Shown here: positions 1 to 9,937 of the stretch, piece by piece | Layout of the letters: each line of letters begins with the position of its first letter | Numbering within the stretch: position 1 is the first letter of the stretch | Source: Pseudomonadota bacterium | GTDB lineage: Bacteria; Pseudomonadota; Gammaproteobacteria; Burkholderiales; Burkholderiaceae_C | DNA length: 64,000 nt | Direction of reading: 5' to 3' | NCBI GenBank assembly: GCA_023387335.1 | Contig: JAEWIF010000026.1 | Location: forward strand, 186,001-250,000 | The notes under the pieces: model-generated | Database searches by the model: none | Told to the model about the DNA's origin: nothing | The model's input: only the letters and a program-made list of their open reading frames with translations | Made by a program: the position numbers and the translations under genes

Positions 1-205
1 GCGCATCGAACAGCCCCTGGTGCAGGTGCCTCACGAAGCGGCTGATCCACCCCTCCAGCGGATAGAACGCCGCCCCCGACGGAGCGGTGACCTGCACCAT
101 GCCCGTGGGCAGGATCTTCGCCTCGAAGCCGCTCGGGTCGCGGCCGTTCAGGCGGACCAGGTTGCGAAGCAGGCGCGTCTCGGGCGGGCTGGGCTTGGCC
201 ATCAT
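1..205 (-). CDS. Small hypothetical protein, 3' end cut off by the window edge
   Basis: The reading frame opens with two adjacent ATG codons (205 and 202) and stays open to the window edge, giving 68 residues of a soluble, basic protein beginning MMAKPSPPETRLLRNL. AAGGA lies directly upstream; its spacing suits the second ATG better. No domain is recognised and no membrane segment is visible. It lies 39 bases downstream of the ABC exporter pair on the same strand, so it may be the distal gene of that operon. The missing C-terminus prevents a family assignment. Confidence 0.55.
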   Translation of the reverse strand, partial: MMAKPSPPETRLLRNLVRLNGRDPSGFEAKILPTGMVQVTAPSGAAFYPLEGWISRFVRHLHQGLFDA

Positions 206-244
206 TCCTTGGACGACAGGGGCAAGCGACGTGCCACGCTACCG

Positions 245-2063
<1,819 letters not shown>

Positions 2064-2074
<11 letters not shown>

Positions 2075-3806
2075 CCAGGCTCGCCTGCAGTTGTTGGTAG
2101 CGCCACTGCCGCGCGTACCAGCCGTCCCGGGACAGCAGCTCGGCATGCGAGCCGTGCTCGAGCACGTGGCCGCCCTGCAGCACTACCGTGCTGTCCGCGT
2201 CGGCGACGGTGCTCAGCCGGTGGCTGGCGATGATCACGGTGCGGCCGACACGCGCCTGCCGCAGGTGCGCCAGGATGCGCGCCTCGGTCTCGGTGTCCAC
2301 CGCCGAGAGCGCGTCGTCCAGCAGCAGCAGGGGCGCATCGGCCAGCAGAGCGCGGGCGATCGCCACGCGCTGGCGCTGGCCGCCCGATAGCGTGACGCCG
2401 CGCTCGCCGACGGGTGTGTCGTAGCCGTCGGGCAGGCGCCGTATGTCGTCGTGCACCGCGGCCAGCTTCGCGACCTGCTCGATCTCCTCGCGCGAAGCCT
2501 CGGGCCGCGCGAGCGCGATGTTCTCCGCCACGCTGGCCGAGAACAGGAAGGCTTCCTGCGGCACCCACGCGATGCCGGCGCGCAGTGCGTCCAGCGTGTA
2601 GGCCTGCAGGTCCTGGCCGTTCCAGCCCAGCGATCCGGTGCGCGGCGCGTGGTGCCGCAGCAGCAGGCGCAGCAGCGTGGTCTTGCCGGCGCCGGTGGCG
2701 CCCACCAGGCCCAGCGTGCGGCCGGGTTCGAGCTGCAGGGACACGCCGTCGAGCGCATCGCGCGTGCCGCCGGGGTAGCGGAAGCGCACGTCGCGCCATT
2801 CGATGGTGCCGGGCTCGACCCGCGCGATCGTGCCGTGGTCGTCCACGGTCAGCGGCGCGTCCAGCACCGGCTGCAGCCGCGACCACGCCGCCTTGCCGCG
2901 CTCCAGCAGCGACAGCACCCAGCCCGCCGCGAACATCGGCCAGATCAGCTGGCCCAGGTAGAGGCTGAAGCTGGTGAGCTGGCCCAGGCTCAACTCGTTC
3001 CGCCAGACCAGCCAGCCGCCGGCGCCCAGCGTCAGCACCGTTGCCGCGCCCAGCGTCAGGCCGACGGCCGGCTCGTACGCGGCTTCCCATTTCTGGGCCT
3101 GGAAGCTGGCCTGCGCGGCACCGGCCGCCAGCGCGGAGAACTGCTTGCCGCTGCGTGCCTGCAAGCCCAGCGCGCGCACGGTGCGCACGCCGGCCAGCGT
3201 TTCCTGCACGTGGTCGTTGAGCGCGCCGAAGCGGTCGAGCGACAGGCGCTCGGCCTCGTGCACGTGGCGCGAGATCCACCAGAACGCCAGCGCCATCAGC
3301 GGGAAGGGCAGCAGCGCGACGGCGGCCAGCCGCGCATCGACGCCCAGCGCCATCATCCCGACGACCAGGACGAGCGTGAGCGTGCCGTCGAAGCCGGCCA
3401 GCATCGCTTCGCCGGCCGCCATCTCGACCGCGTCGACGTCGTTGGTGGCGAGCGCCATCAGGTTGCCGGTGCGGCGGTCCTGGTAGAAGGCCGGACCCTG
3501 GTGCGACAGGCGCGTGTAGAGGCGCTGGCGCAGCTCCACGCCCAGCCGGTAGGCCGCCGCGTAGAGCCGCAGCCGCCAGCCCACGCGCAGCAGGTACACG
3601 GCCGCGCCCGCGCCGACCAGCCAGAGCAGTTCGGTGCGCAGCTGGGCGGACGTGAGCCGGTCCGCGACCAGCCCGTCCACGACATGGCCGACCTGCCGCG
3701 GGATCCACACGAGGAGCAGCGCGATGCCGACGAGCATCACGCCGGACGTCGAATAGGCGACCCAGTGGCGGCGCAGGAAGCGGCCGATCAGGCGATAGAG
3801 CGACAT
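2064..3806 (-). CDS. ABC exporter half-transporter, MdlA-like
   Basis: A 580-residue fused permease-ATPase. The membrane domain covers about residues 1-310. The ATPase part shows Walker A GATGAGKTT, a canonical LSGGQRQR signature and Walker B LLLLDDALS. The residue after the Walker B Asp is Asp instead of the catalytic Glu, as in one half of asymmetric heterodimeric exporters such as MdlA. Its downstream partner has the reverse pattern (odd signature, normal Glu), so together they predict one working and one degenerate ATP site. It is the first gene of the pair and the two overlap by 11 bases, suggesting translational coupling. Confidence 0.9.
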
Positions 3807-3894
3807 GGGGGAAATGAACCGCCGCGCCGCGCGGGGCGGCGGGCCGAAGCGGCGATTCTAGGCAGCGGTGCGCTGCCGGGCCGGCGTGGGGAGA

Positions 3895-5166
3895 TCAGCG
3901 CAGGCGCTGCGCCATCACGTCGGTATCGCCCGTGCCTCGCTCGGCGGTCCAGCCCAGCACCACGCTGCCGTCCGCCAGCGAGGCCGCCTGCAGGTTGGCC
4001 GCCGCGTCGACCGCGAAGGCGCCGCCCAGCGGCTGGCCGTTGGCATCGAAGCGCCGTCCCTCGAGCTGGGTCTCGCTGCCGGTGAACACGATGAAACCGC
4101 CATCGCGCAGCGCGGCCGCGGCCCGCGGCACGGTGGGCAGCGAAGCGCCGTTGCCCTGCGCCTGGCCGTTCGCGCCGTACAACTGCCACGAGCCGTACAC
4201 CTGGGCCGGCTGCAGCAGCACCGAGCCGCCGTTCTGCAGCGGCACGAGCAGGCTGCCTTCCGCGAAACCCGTCGCGCCCGAAGGCAGCGCCGGCGCGCTC
4301 GCGCCTTCGAACGGATGGTGGCGCATGAAGCCGCGGCCCATGACGCGGTGGAAGGTGGTGAGCAGCCAGCCGCCGTTGGGCGAGGCGGTGAGGCGGAAGC
4401 TGCCGTCGACCTCGCCCTGCGCTGCCATCGACGGCGCGCCCAGCGGCTGGCCCGAGGGGTCGAAGCGCTGCACCCAGAACTGCGGCGAGCGGCCATTGCC
4501 GTCTTCCTCGACCAGCGCCCAGCCGACCAGGAAGCCGCCATGGTCCCAGCGGATCACCGCCGGGTCGGCCACGTAGCGCATGGTGGTCGCGCCGATGCGG
4601 TTCTGCTGCACGGCGCCGGCGTCCACGTCGACGGTCGCGTTGCCGGCGGCATCGAAGCGCTGCACGCGGATGGCCGAGCGCGTGATCCAGGGCTGGTCCA
4701 CCGACAGCGGGCTGGCCACCGCGGAGGCCACCACCAGGCTGCCGTCTCCGAGCACGGCGGCGGCCGGCCCGCCATCGAGCGTGTCCACGCCCACCGCGAT
4801 GTCGGAGCCTTGCGGCTGCCCCTGGGTGTCGAAGCGGCGAAGCTGCACCGAGGCGTTGCCCGCGCCGTCCTGCGAGAGCCAGGCGACCGCGTGGCCGGAC
4901 GCCGTCGCACCGATCGCCAGCAGTCGTTGGAGTCCCGGCTGGGCCGGATGCACCGGCGCGGCGGTGTCGGCCGTGAAGGCGGCGGAAGAAACAGGCGAGG
5001 CTGCTTGCGCGTTCACGGAAGCTCCTGTCGGGAAGGTGCCGCTGGCCGTATCACCACCGCCGCCACCGCAAGCCGCCAGGCTCGCGGCCAGGACCGCCAT
5101 GGAGAGAAGGAGGGTGGTCCTGCGCGCCGCATTCGTCCCTGCGGCGGGGGTACTGCTGATGATCAT
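3895..5166 (-). CDS. Secreted lipoprotein with repeated propeller-like blades
   Basis: The 423-residue product begins with a lipoprotein signal: a basic start, a hydrophobic stretch, then the lipobox SLAACGGGGG near residue 33. The body is made of repeated segments of about 50 residues containing forms of QRFDxxGQPxG (for example QRFDPSGQPLG and RRFDTQGQPQG), typical of proteins that build a beta-propeller from weak repeats. No catalytic motif is seen, so binding or a structural role in the outer envelope is a guess. The upstream region carries the hexamer TCCTAC twice, a motif that also occurs upstream of two other lipoprotein genes in this window. Confidence 0.7.
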   Translation of the reverse strand: MIISSTPAAGTNAARRTTLLLSMAVLAASLAACGGGGGDTASGTFPTGASVNAQAASPVSSAAFTADTAAPVHPAQPGLQRLLAIGATASGHAVAWLSQDGAGNASVQLRRFDTQGQPQGSDIAVGVDTLDGGPAAAVLGDGSLVVASAVASPLSVDQPWITRSAIRVQRFDAAGNATVDVDAGAVQQNRIGATTMRYVADPAVIRWDHGGFLVGWALVEEDGNGRSPQFWVQRFDPSGQPLGAPSMAAQGEVDGSFRLTASPNGGWLLTTFHRVMGRGFMRHHPFEGASAPALPSGATGFAEGSLLVPLQNGGSVLLQPAQVYGSWQLYGANGQAQGNGASLPTVPRAAAALRDGGFIVFTGSETQLEGRRFDANGQPLGGAFAVDAAANLQAASLADGSVVLGWTAERGTGDTDVMAQRLR

Positions 5167-5269
5167 GCCTGCCTTGCGATGGATGAGGTTCCATCGTAGG
5201 AAGCGGCTCCTGGCTCTGCTGTAGGACGGCGCCCGTTACGGGGATAGTCCGAACGGGCTGCTTGCGCCC

Positions 5270-5680
5270 TCAGGTTCTGGCGTCGATCACCAGTTGCGTC
5301 TGCGTCACCACCGCGCACAGCTTGCCGGCCTCGTTGCGGATCGAGGTCTGCCAGACCTGGGTGGTGCGGCCGCGGTGCAGCGCGACGCATTCGCCGCGGA
5401 TCGTGCTGCCCGCCCTGGCGGCCGCGGTGAACTTGGTGCTGGAGTCGGTGGTCGTGGTGCCCTTGCCCGCGGGCAGCGTCATGAAGGTCCCGACCGCGCC
5501 CAGCGTGTCGGCGAAGGCCATGTACGCGCCGCCGTGCAGCGTGCCGCCGGTGGTGCAGAGGTCGGGCCGCACCACGAGTTCGGCCAGCACGCGGTCGGCC
5601 GACACCTCGAGCAGCTTCACGCCCATCAGGCCGGGGAACAGCGGATCGAGGACGGACTGGAGGCGGGCGAGGTCGGTCAT
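5270..5680 (-). CDS. PaaI-family hotdog-fold thioesterase
   Basis: A 136-residue single hotdog domain. The segment LCTTGGTLHGGAYMAFADTL matches the PaaI/YbgC-type active-site region, where HGG and the following acidic residue lie on the long helix. Such enzymes hydrolyse acyl-CoA or aryl-CoA thioesters. The start at 5680 (MTDLARLQ) is preferred over the in-frame ATG 18 bases upstream because homologues usually begin close to this point. The gene is single, with no CoA-pathway neighbour directly attached, so the substrate cannot be named. Confidence 0.85.
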   Translation of the reverse strand: MTDLARLQSVLDPLFPGLMGVKLLEVSADRVLAELVVRPDLCTTGGTLHGGAYMAFADTLGAVGTFMTLPAGKGTTTTDSSTKFTAAARAGSTIRGECVALHRGRTTQVWQTSIRNEAGKLCAVVTQTQLVIDART

Positions 5681-5754
5681 GGCGCGTGATGTTCCCACGA
5701 AAGCCCGCGGCCGCGGCAGGGTCCGTCCCGATGCGCTCGACGGCCGGCGGCCGA

Positions 5755-5760
5755 TATATT
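5755..5760 (+). promoter_or_regulatory. Candidate -10 element for the HisC-like gene, nearly leaderless
   Basis: TATATT stands out in an otherwise GC-only region and ends 11 bases before the ATG at 5772. No Shine-Dalgarno sequence occurs in between. If this is the -10 box, transcription would start about 5 bases before the ATG, giving a very short leader. The -35 region is not convincing. Confidence 0.35.
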
Positions 5761-5771
5761 GAATGTATTAA

Positions 5772-6791
5772 ATGATCGCCGCTTCCACTCCCATCCTCCA
5801 CCTGGCCGCCAACGAGAACCCGCTGGGCATGCCGCCGGCCGCACGCGAGGCCGCCGCGAAGGCCCTGGCCGGATCCGACCGCTACCCCGACGCCGCCGGC
5901 GTGCAGCTGCGTGCCGCGCTGGCATCGCGGCTGGACGTGCCGGCCGCCCACATCGTGCTGGGCAGCGGCTCCAGCGAGATCCTCACCATGGCCGCGCATG
6001 CGCTCGTGGGGCCGGGCGAGCACGTGGTCTCCTCGCAGTACGGCTTCATCGTGTATTCGCAGGCCGCGCAGCTGGTGCATGCGAAGCACGTGGTCGTGCC
6101 GGCGCGCGACTTCGGGCACGACCTCGAAGCGATGCTCGCCGCGATCAACGACCGCACGCGGCTGGTGTTCGTCGCCAATCCGAACAACCCGACCGGCAGC
6201 TTCCTGACGGGCGACGAGCTGCTGGCCTTCATCGAGCGCGTGCCGGCGCACGCGACCGTGCTGCTCGACGAGGCCTACACCGAGTACCTCACGCCGGCGC
6301 AGCGCTACGACAGCATGGGCTGGGTGCGGCGCTGTCCCAACCTGCTGGTCGCGCGCACGTTCTCCAAGGCGTACGGCCTGGCCGGGCTGCGCGTGGGCTA
6401 CGGCGTCGCCCAGCCCGCGCTCATCGCACGACTCAACGCCGTGCGGCCGCGCTTCAACATCACCACGCCCGCGCTGGCTGCCGCCACCGCGGCGCTGGCC
6501 GACGACGACTTCCAGGCGCGCAGCAACGCGTTCAACCTGCAGGGCCGCGAGCAGCTCGCGCAGGGCTTCGAGCGGCTGGGCCTGCGCTGGCTGCCTTCGG
6601 CCGGCAACTTCCTGATGGTGGAGCTGGGCGACGCCGCCGGCGCGCATGCCGCGCTGGTGCGGCAGGGCATCCACGTCGGCACGCTCGAGGCCTACGGCCT
6701 GCCGCGCTGGCTGCGCATCAGCGTGGGCCTGCCCGAACAGAATGCCCGCGTCCTGCAGGCGCTGGGCGAGTCGCGAGGCGCGACCGCCTGA
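5772..6791 (+). CDS. hisC: PLP-dependent aminotransferase, histidinol-phosphate aminotransferase (HisC) family
   Basis: A 339-residue class I/II fold aminotransferase. HisC hallmarks are LAANENPLGMP at the N-terminus, NPNNPTGSF around residue 137, the Asp/Tyr pair in LLDEAYTEY, and the PLP lysine in TFSKAYGLAGLRVGYG. The reaction in the family is histidinol phosphate plus 2-oxoglutarate to imidazole acetol phosphate plus glutamate, but stand-alone paralogues often act on aromatic amino acids. There are no other his genes nearby; instead a Bug-type receptor follows after 26 bases, so a catabolic or broad-specificity role is possible. The symbol denotes the family only. Confidence 0.85.
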   Translation: MIAASTPILHLAANENPLGMPPAAREAAAKALAGSDRYPDAAGVQLRAALASRLDVPAAHIVLGSGSSEILTMAAHALVGPGEHVVSSQYGFIVYSQAAQLVHAKHVVVPARDFGHDLEAMLAAINDRTRLVFVANPNNPTGSFLTGDELLAFIERVPAHATVLLDEAYTEYLTPAQRYDSMGWVRRCPNLLVARTFSKAYGLAGLRVGYGVAQPALIARLNAVRPRFNITTPALAAATAALADDDFQARSNAFNLQGREQLAQGFERLGLRWLPSAGNFLMVELGDAAGAHAALVRQGIHVGTLEAYGLPRWLRISVGLPEQNARVLQALGESRGATA

Positions 6792-6817
6792 TTCAACGAT
6801 CCCAAAGGAGACAAACC

Positions 6818-7771
6818 ATGAAACGCCGCCACTTCGCCGCCGCCGCGGCCGCCTCGCTGGCCTTGCCGGCCGCCTTCGCGCAGGACAAGACGATGAGGAT
6901 CCTGGTGGGCTTCCCGCCCGGCGGGTCGGCCGACATCATCGCGCGCCTCCTGGCCGAGAAGATGCGTCCCGCGCTCGGCCAGAACGTGATCGTGGAGAAC
7001 CGCCCCGGCGCCGCCGGCCGCGTGGTGCTGAGCGAGCTCAAGCGCGCCGCGCCCGACGGCCAGACGGTGGTGGTGTCGCCCAGCGGCGCGATGGTGATCG
7101 CGCCCTGGCTGTACAGCAACCTGGGCTACGACCCCATCAAGGACTTCACGCCGGTCTCGCGGCTCAGCGTGTTCGACTTCGCCATCACCGCCGGTCCGGC
7201 CGCGCCCGCCGGCGACATCAAGGCGGTGCTGGCCTGGATGAAGGCCAACCCGAACAAGGCCCAGTACGCCACCTCGGGCGCCGGCACCGTGCCGCACTTC
7301 GCGGGGCAGCTGCTGTCGCAGGCGGCCGGCGTGACGCTCCAGCACATCCCGTACAAGGGCGGTGCGCCGGCGGCGCAGGACCTGATCGGCGGCCAGGTGC
7401 CGCTGATGGTGGACACGGCCTCCGAGACGCTGGAGCACCACAAGGCCGGCAAGGTGCGCATCCTGGCCGTCACCGGCGAGCAGCGCACGCGCGCGCTGCC
7501 CGAGGTGCCCACGCTGAAGGAAGCGGGCATCGACATGACGGCCGATGCGTACTTCGGCATGTTCGGCCCGCCCGGCATGTCCGCCGAGGTGGTCCAGCGC
7601 ATCGACCGCGCGGTGGCCCAGGCGCTGCGCGCGCCCGAGGTGCAGGAGAAGATCTACTCGTTCGGCCTGGTGCCCAGCCACGCGCCTTCGGCCGAGCTCA
7701 TGAAGACGCAGGTCGCGCACCTGAAGCGCTGGGAAGCGCCGATCAAGGCCTCCGGCTTCAAGGCCGAGTGA
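6818..7771 (+). CDS. Bug-family tripartite tricarboxylate transporter receptor
   Basis: A 317-residue periplasmic solute receptor. A signal peptide (MKRRHFAAAAAASLALPAAFA) precedes the mature start QDKTMRILVGFPPGGSADII, the usual Bug opening with its glycine-rich ligand loop. Other family marks are GAAGRVVLSELKRAAPDG and the IPYKGGAPAAQDLIGGQV segment. Such proteins bind carboxylates or aromatic acids. The start is fixed by AAAGGAG 7 bases before the ATG. No TctA/TctB membrane genes are present, so this is one of the orphan receptors that are numerous in Burkholderiales. Its 3' end overlaps the convergent kinase gene by 14 bases. Confidence 0.9.
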   Translation: MKRRHFAAAAAASLALPAAFAQDKTMRILVGFPPGGSADIIARLLAEKMRPALGQNVIVENRPGAAGRVVLSELKRAAPDGQTVVVSPSGAMVIAPWLYSNLGYDPIKDFTPVSRLSVFDFAITAGPAAPAGDIKAVLAWMKANPNKAQYATSGAGTVPHFAGQLLSQAAGVTLQHIPYKGGAPAAQDLIGGQVPLMVDTASETLEHHKAGKVRILAVTGEQRTRALPEVPTLKEAGIDMTADAYFGMFGPPGMSAEVVQRIDRAVAQALRAPEVQEKIYSFGLVPSHAPSAELMKTQVAHLKRWEAPIKASGFKAE

Positions 7772-8573
7772 TCCGGATCGCCGCCGGGCAGGCCGGCGGC
7801 GCTTCCGGAAGCAGCGGCACCCGCACCACGAACGCCGCGCCCAGGTTGGGCCCGGCGCTTTCCGCGTGGATGGTGCCGCCGTGCAGCTCCACCAGGCGCC
7901 GCACCACCGCCAGCCCGATCCCCATCCCCGCGCGGTCGCGCGAGTGGCGGAAGATCCCGAAGATGGCTTCGAGCTCCGACGGGGCCACGCCGCAACCGTT
8001 GTCGCAAACCCGCAACTCGGCCGTACGGCCGTCGGGGTCGCGCTTGAGGTGGATTTCCACGAAGCCTCCCGCGGGCGTGAACTTCGAGGCGTTGTGCAGC
8101 AGGTTGGTGACGATCTGGGCCCAGCGCACGGCATCGCCGCGCACCTGCGCCGCGGCCGGATCCAGCCGCAGGGTCAGCTGCTGGTGGCGGGCCACGAACA
8201 TCGGGCGGCACGCTGCGGCCGTCTCCTCGACGATCTGCTGGAGCTCCAGCACGGTGCGATCCAGCTCCAGCTGGTCGTTGACGATGCGGCCTACGTCCAG
8301 CAGGTCGTCCACCAGGTGGCACAGGTGCTTCACCTGCCGTCGCGCCACGGGCAGGGCGCGGTCGACGGTCAGGGGGTCGTCGCGGCCGTGCTCCAGGATC
8401 TCCAGCGCGGCGTCCAGCGGCGCCATCATGTTTCTCAGCTCATGCGCGATGGTGGCGATGAACTGGTCCTTGCGCTGGCTCTCGCGTGCCAGTCGCGCGA
8501 GCCGGCCTGCACGGGGCCCCGCCGCGAGGGGGTGGGCCAGCGTTTCGGTCGAGGTGGTTTCGTCCGAATGCAT
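7758..8573 (-). CDS. Soluble sensor-less histidine kinase (HisKA plus HATPase_c)
   Basis: The 271-residue protein has no membrane segment and no recognisable input domain. It starts almost directly with the dimerisation/phosphoacceptor helix, H44 in IAHELRNMMAPL, followed by the catalytic domain with N box NLLHNASKFTP, G1 box DNGCGV, F-like FGIFRHS and G2 box GMGIGLAVV. The downstream response regulator is missing; the adjacent gene is a divergent Crp/Fnr regulator. It may receive signals from a partner protein or serve an unlinked regulator. GGGAGAG upstream of the ATG serves as ribosome binding site. Confidence 0.85.
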   Translation of the reverse strand: MHSDETTSTETLAHPLAAGPRAGRLARLARESQRKDQFIATIAHELRNMMAPLDAALEILEHGRDDPLTVDRALPVARRQVKHLCHLVDDLLDVGRIVNDQLELDRTVLELQQIVEETAAACRPMFVARHQQLTLRLDPAAAQVRGDAVRWAQIVTNLLHNASKFTPAGGFVEIHLKRDPDGRTAELRVCDNGCGVAPSELEAIFGIFRHSRDRAGMGIGLAVVRRLVELHGGTIHAESAGPNLGAAFVVRVPLLPEAPPACPAAIRITRP

Positions 8574-8661
8574 GTGTCTCTCCCGAGGAACTGGCTTGTA
8601 GGATCGAACCGACTGTCAAGTCCGTCAGTGCGTGTGTTCACGCAGCCACGTGCATATTTGT

Positions 8662-8687
8662 ATCAAGTGGTAAGGATTGCACTTGAT
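8662..8687. promoter_or_regulatory. Perfect inverted repeat between the divergent kinase and Crp/Fnr genes
   Basis: ATCAAGTG and CACTTGAT form perfect 8-bp arms separated by 10 bases. The centre lies about 65 bases before the Crp/Fnr start and about 100 bases before the kinase start, in the only AT-containing part of the intergenic region. It is a good candidate operator for autoregulation or cross-regulation. Each arm contains the pentamer TTGAT/ATCAA known from Fnr-type sites, but oriented outward rather than in the classical TTGAT-N4-ATCAA order. Confidence 0.5.
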
Positions 8688-8738
8688 TCCTGCAGCCAAA
8701 AGACTACCCTTGCAACCCCAACCCCACGGGAGGCCGAC

Positions 8739-9464
8739 ATGCAAGAACAAACGGCGACACCGGTCAGCACATCCTTGGATTTCACGGGCAATCGGCTGCT
8801 GGAGCAGCTTCCGAGGGAAGTGCTGGCGCGACTGGGGGACGCCGTCGAAAAGGTCCACCTCCCCGCCGGCGGACTGCTCGCCACGGCCGGGCAGCCGGTC
8901 CGGACTGCTTATTTTCCGATTGACAGCGTTCTGAGTCTGGTCCACACGGACGTGGACGGCACCACCATCCAGGTGGGCCTGGTGGGCCGGGAGGGCATGC
9001 TGGGCATAGGCGCCTGCCTCAACGGCGCCCACGGCGCGGGGGCGCTGGTGCTGGCGGGAGGGCATGCCTACAAGATCAGCGGGCGGCTGCTGCGCGAGGT
9101 CTTCCAGGCCGACGCCACGTTGCGCGACGTGCTGCTGGTCTACGCCGCCGCGCTGCTGGGCCAGGCCTGGCAGATCGCCATCTGCAACCGCCACCATCCG
9201 CCCGAGCGCCAGCTGTGCACGCTGCTGCTGCTGGTGCTGGACCGCAGCCCGGTGCCCGAACTCGCGATGACGCACGACCTGATGGCGCGCCTTCTGGGCG
9301 TGCGCCGCGAGACGGTGAGCCAGGCCGCGATGCGGGTGCAGGAAAAGGGCTACGTGCGCTATTCGCGCGGCCACATCCGGGTGCTCGACCGTCCGGGGCT
9401 GGAACGCCAGGCCTGCGGCTGCTACGTGCGCCAGCGCGTGCTGGCCGCCAACTTCGGCCGCTGA
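8739..9464 (+). CDS. Crp/Fnr-family transcriptional regulator
   Basis: A 241-residue protein with an N-terminal cyclic-nucleotide-binding-like beta barrel (about residues 20-140, for example GGLLATAGQPVRTAYFPIDSV) and a C-terminal winged helix-turn-helix, MTHDLMARLLGVRRETVSQA. There is no N-terminal Cys cluster for an Fe-S cluster, so it is not an Fnr oxygen sensor. The barrel lacks the RxS cAMP-binding signature, so the effector is unknown. The sequence resembles regulators that act on stress or redox genes in Burkholderiales. The start at 8739 follows CGGGAGG. It is divergent from the soluble kinase. Confidence 0.88.
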   Translation: MQEQTATPVSTSLDFTGNRLLEQLPREVLARLGDAVEKVHLPAGGLLATAGQPVRTAYFPIDSVLSLVHTDVDGTTIQVGLVGREGMLGIGACLNGAHGAGALVLAGGHAYKISGRLLREVFQADATLRDVLLVYAAALLGQAWQIAICNRHHPPERQLCTLLLLVLDRSPVPELAMTHDLMARLLGVRRETVSQAAMRVQEKGYVRYSRGHIRVLDRPGLERQACGCYVRQRVLAANFGR

Positions 9465-9470
9465 GCCGCC

Positions 9471-9863
9471 TCAGCGCGCGGGCGCGTCTCCCGTCAGCGT
9501 GCGCGCGCCGGCGCCGCCGCCGTGCCCCGCATCGCCGTTGCGCAGGATCAGGGTGACGAGGATCGCGCTGTCGGCCCGGGCCCGCAGCGAATGCTTCTCG
9601 CCGGCGGGCAGCACGACCAGCTGGCCGGCGCGCAGGCGGCGGTTGCCGGCCGGCATCACCACCTCGACGTCGCCTTCCAGGCAGTGGATCGTGCATTCGT
9701 CGCTGACGTGGTGCTGCGGCTGGTCCTGGTGGGCACGCATCACCATGTGCAGCAGCTGCAGCCGTTCGGTCTTGATCAGGCTGGTGCTCACCGCGTTCGA
9801 GAGCGCGTCGCCGAGCGGCGCCACGTTGACGATGTCCATCAGCTGGGCGTGGGGGAGGGCCAT
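9471..9863 (-). CDS. Small cupin-domain protein
   Basis: A 130-residue single-domain cupin. The HQDQPQHHVSDECTIHCLEG segment resembles cupin motif 1, although the metal-binding His/Glu set is not fully canonical, and GQLVVLPAGEKHSLRA matches motif 2. Proteins like this bind small ligands or metals and may be sensors or isomerases. Its stop lies 6 bases from the stop of the convergent Crp/Fnr gene, and its start is 74 bases from the divergent formate dehydrogenase operon. A functional link to formate oxidation is possible but not shown. Confidence 0.75.
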   Translation of the reverse strand: MALPHAQLMDIVNVAPLGDALSNAVSTSLIKTERLQLLHMVMRAHQDQPQHHVSDECTIHCLEGDVEVVMPAGNRRLRAGQLVVLPAGEKHSLRARADSAILVTLILRNGDAGHGGGAGARTLTGDAPAR

Positions 9864-9937
9864 GGTCGTTCTTCCGTTCAGTCAGCCGCGAGCGTAGGCG
9901 CGGGGCGACGCGGTGCGTGTAGGCACAATGCGCGTCG

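Noticed and set aside
5759..7771. A single 670-codon frame joining the aminotransferase region and the Bug receptor
   Set aside because: Upstream of 6818 the frame differs from the aminotransferase frame and lacks domains; the receptor has its own signal peptide and ribosome binding site.
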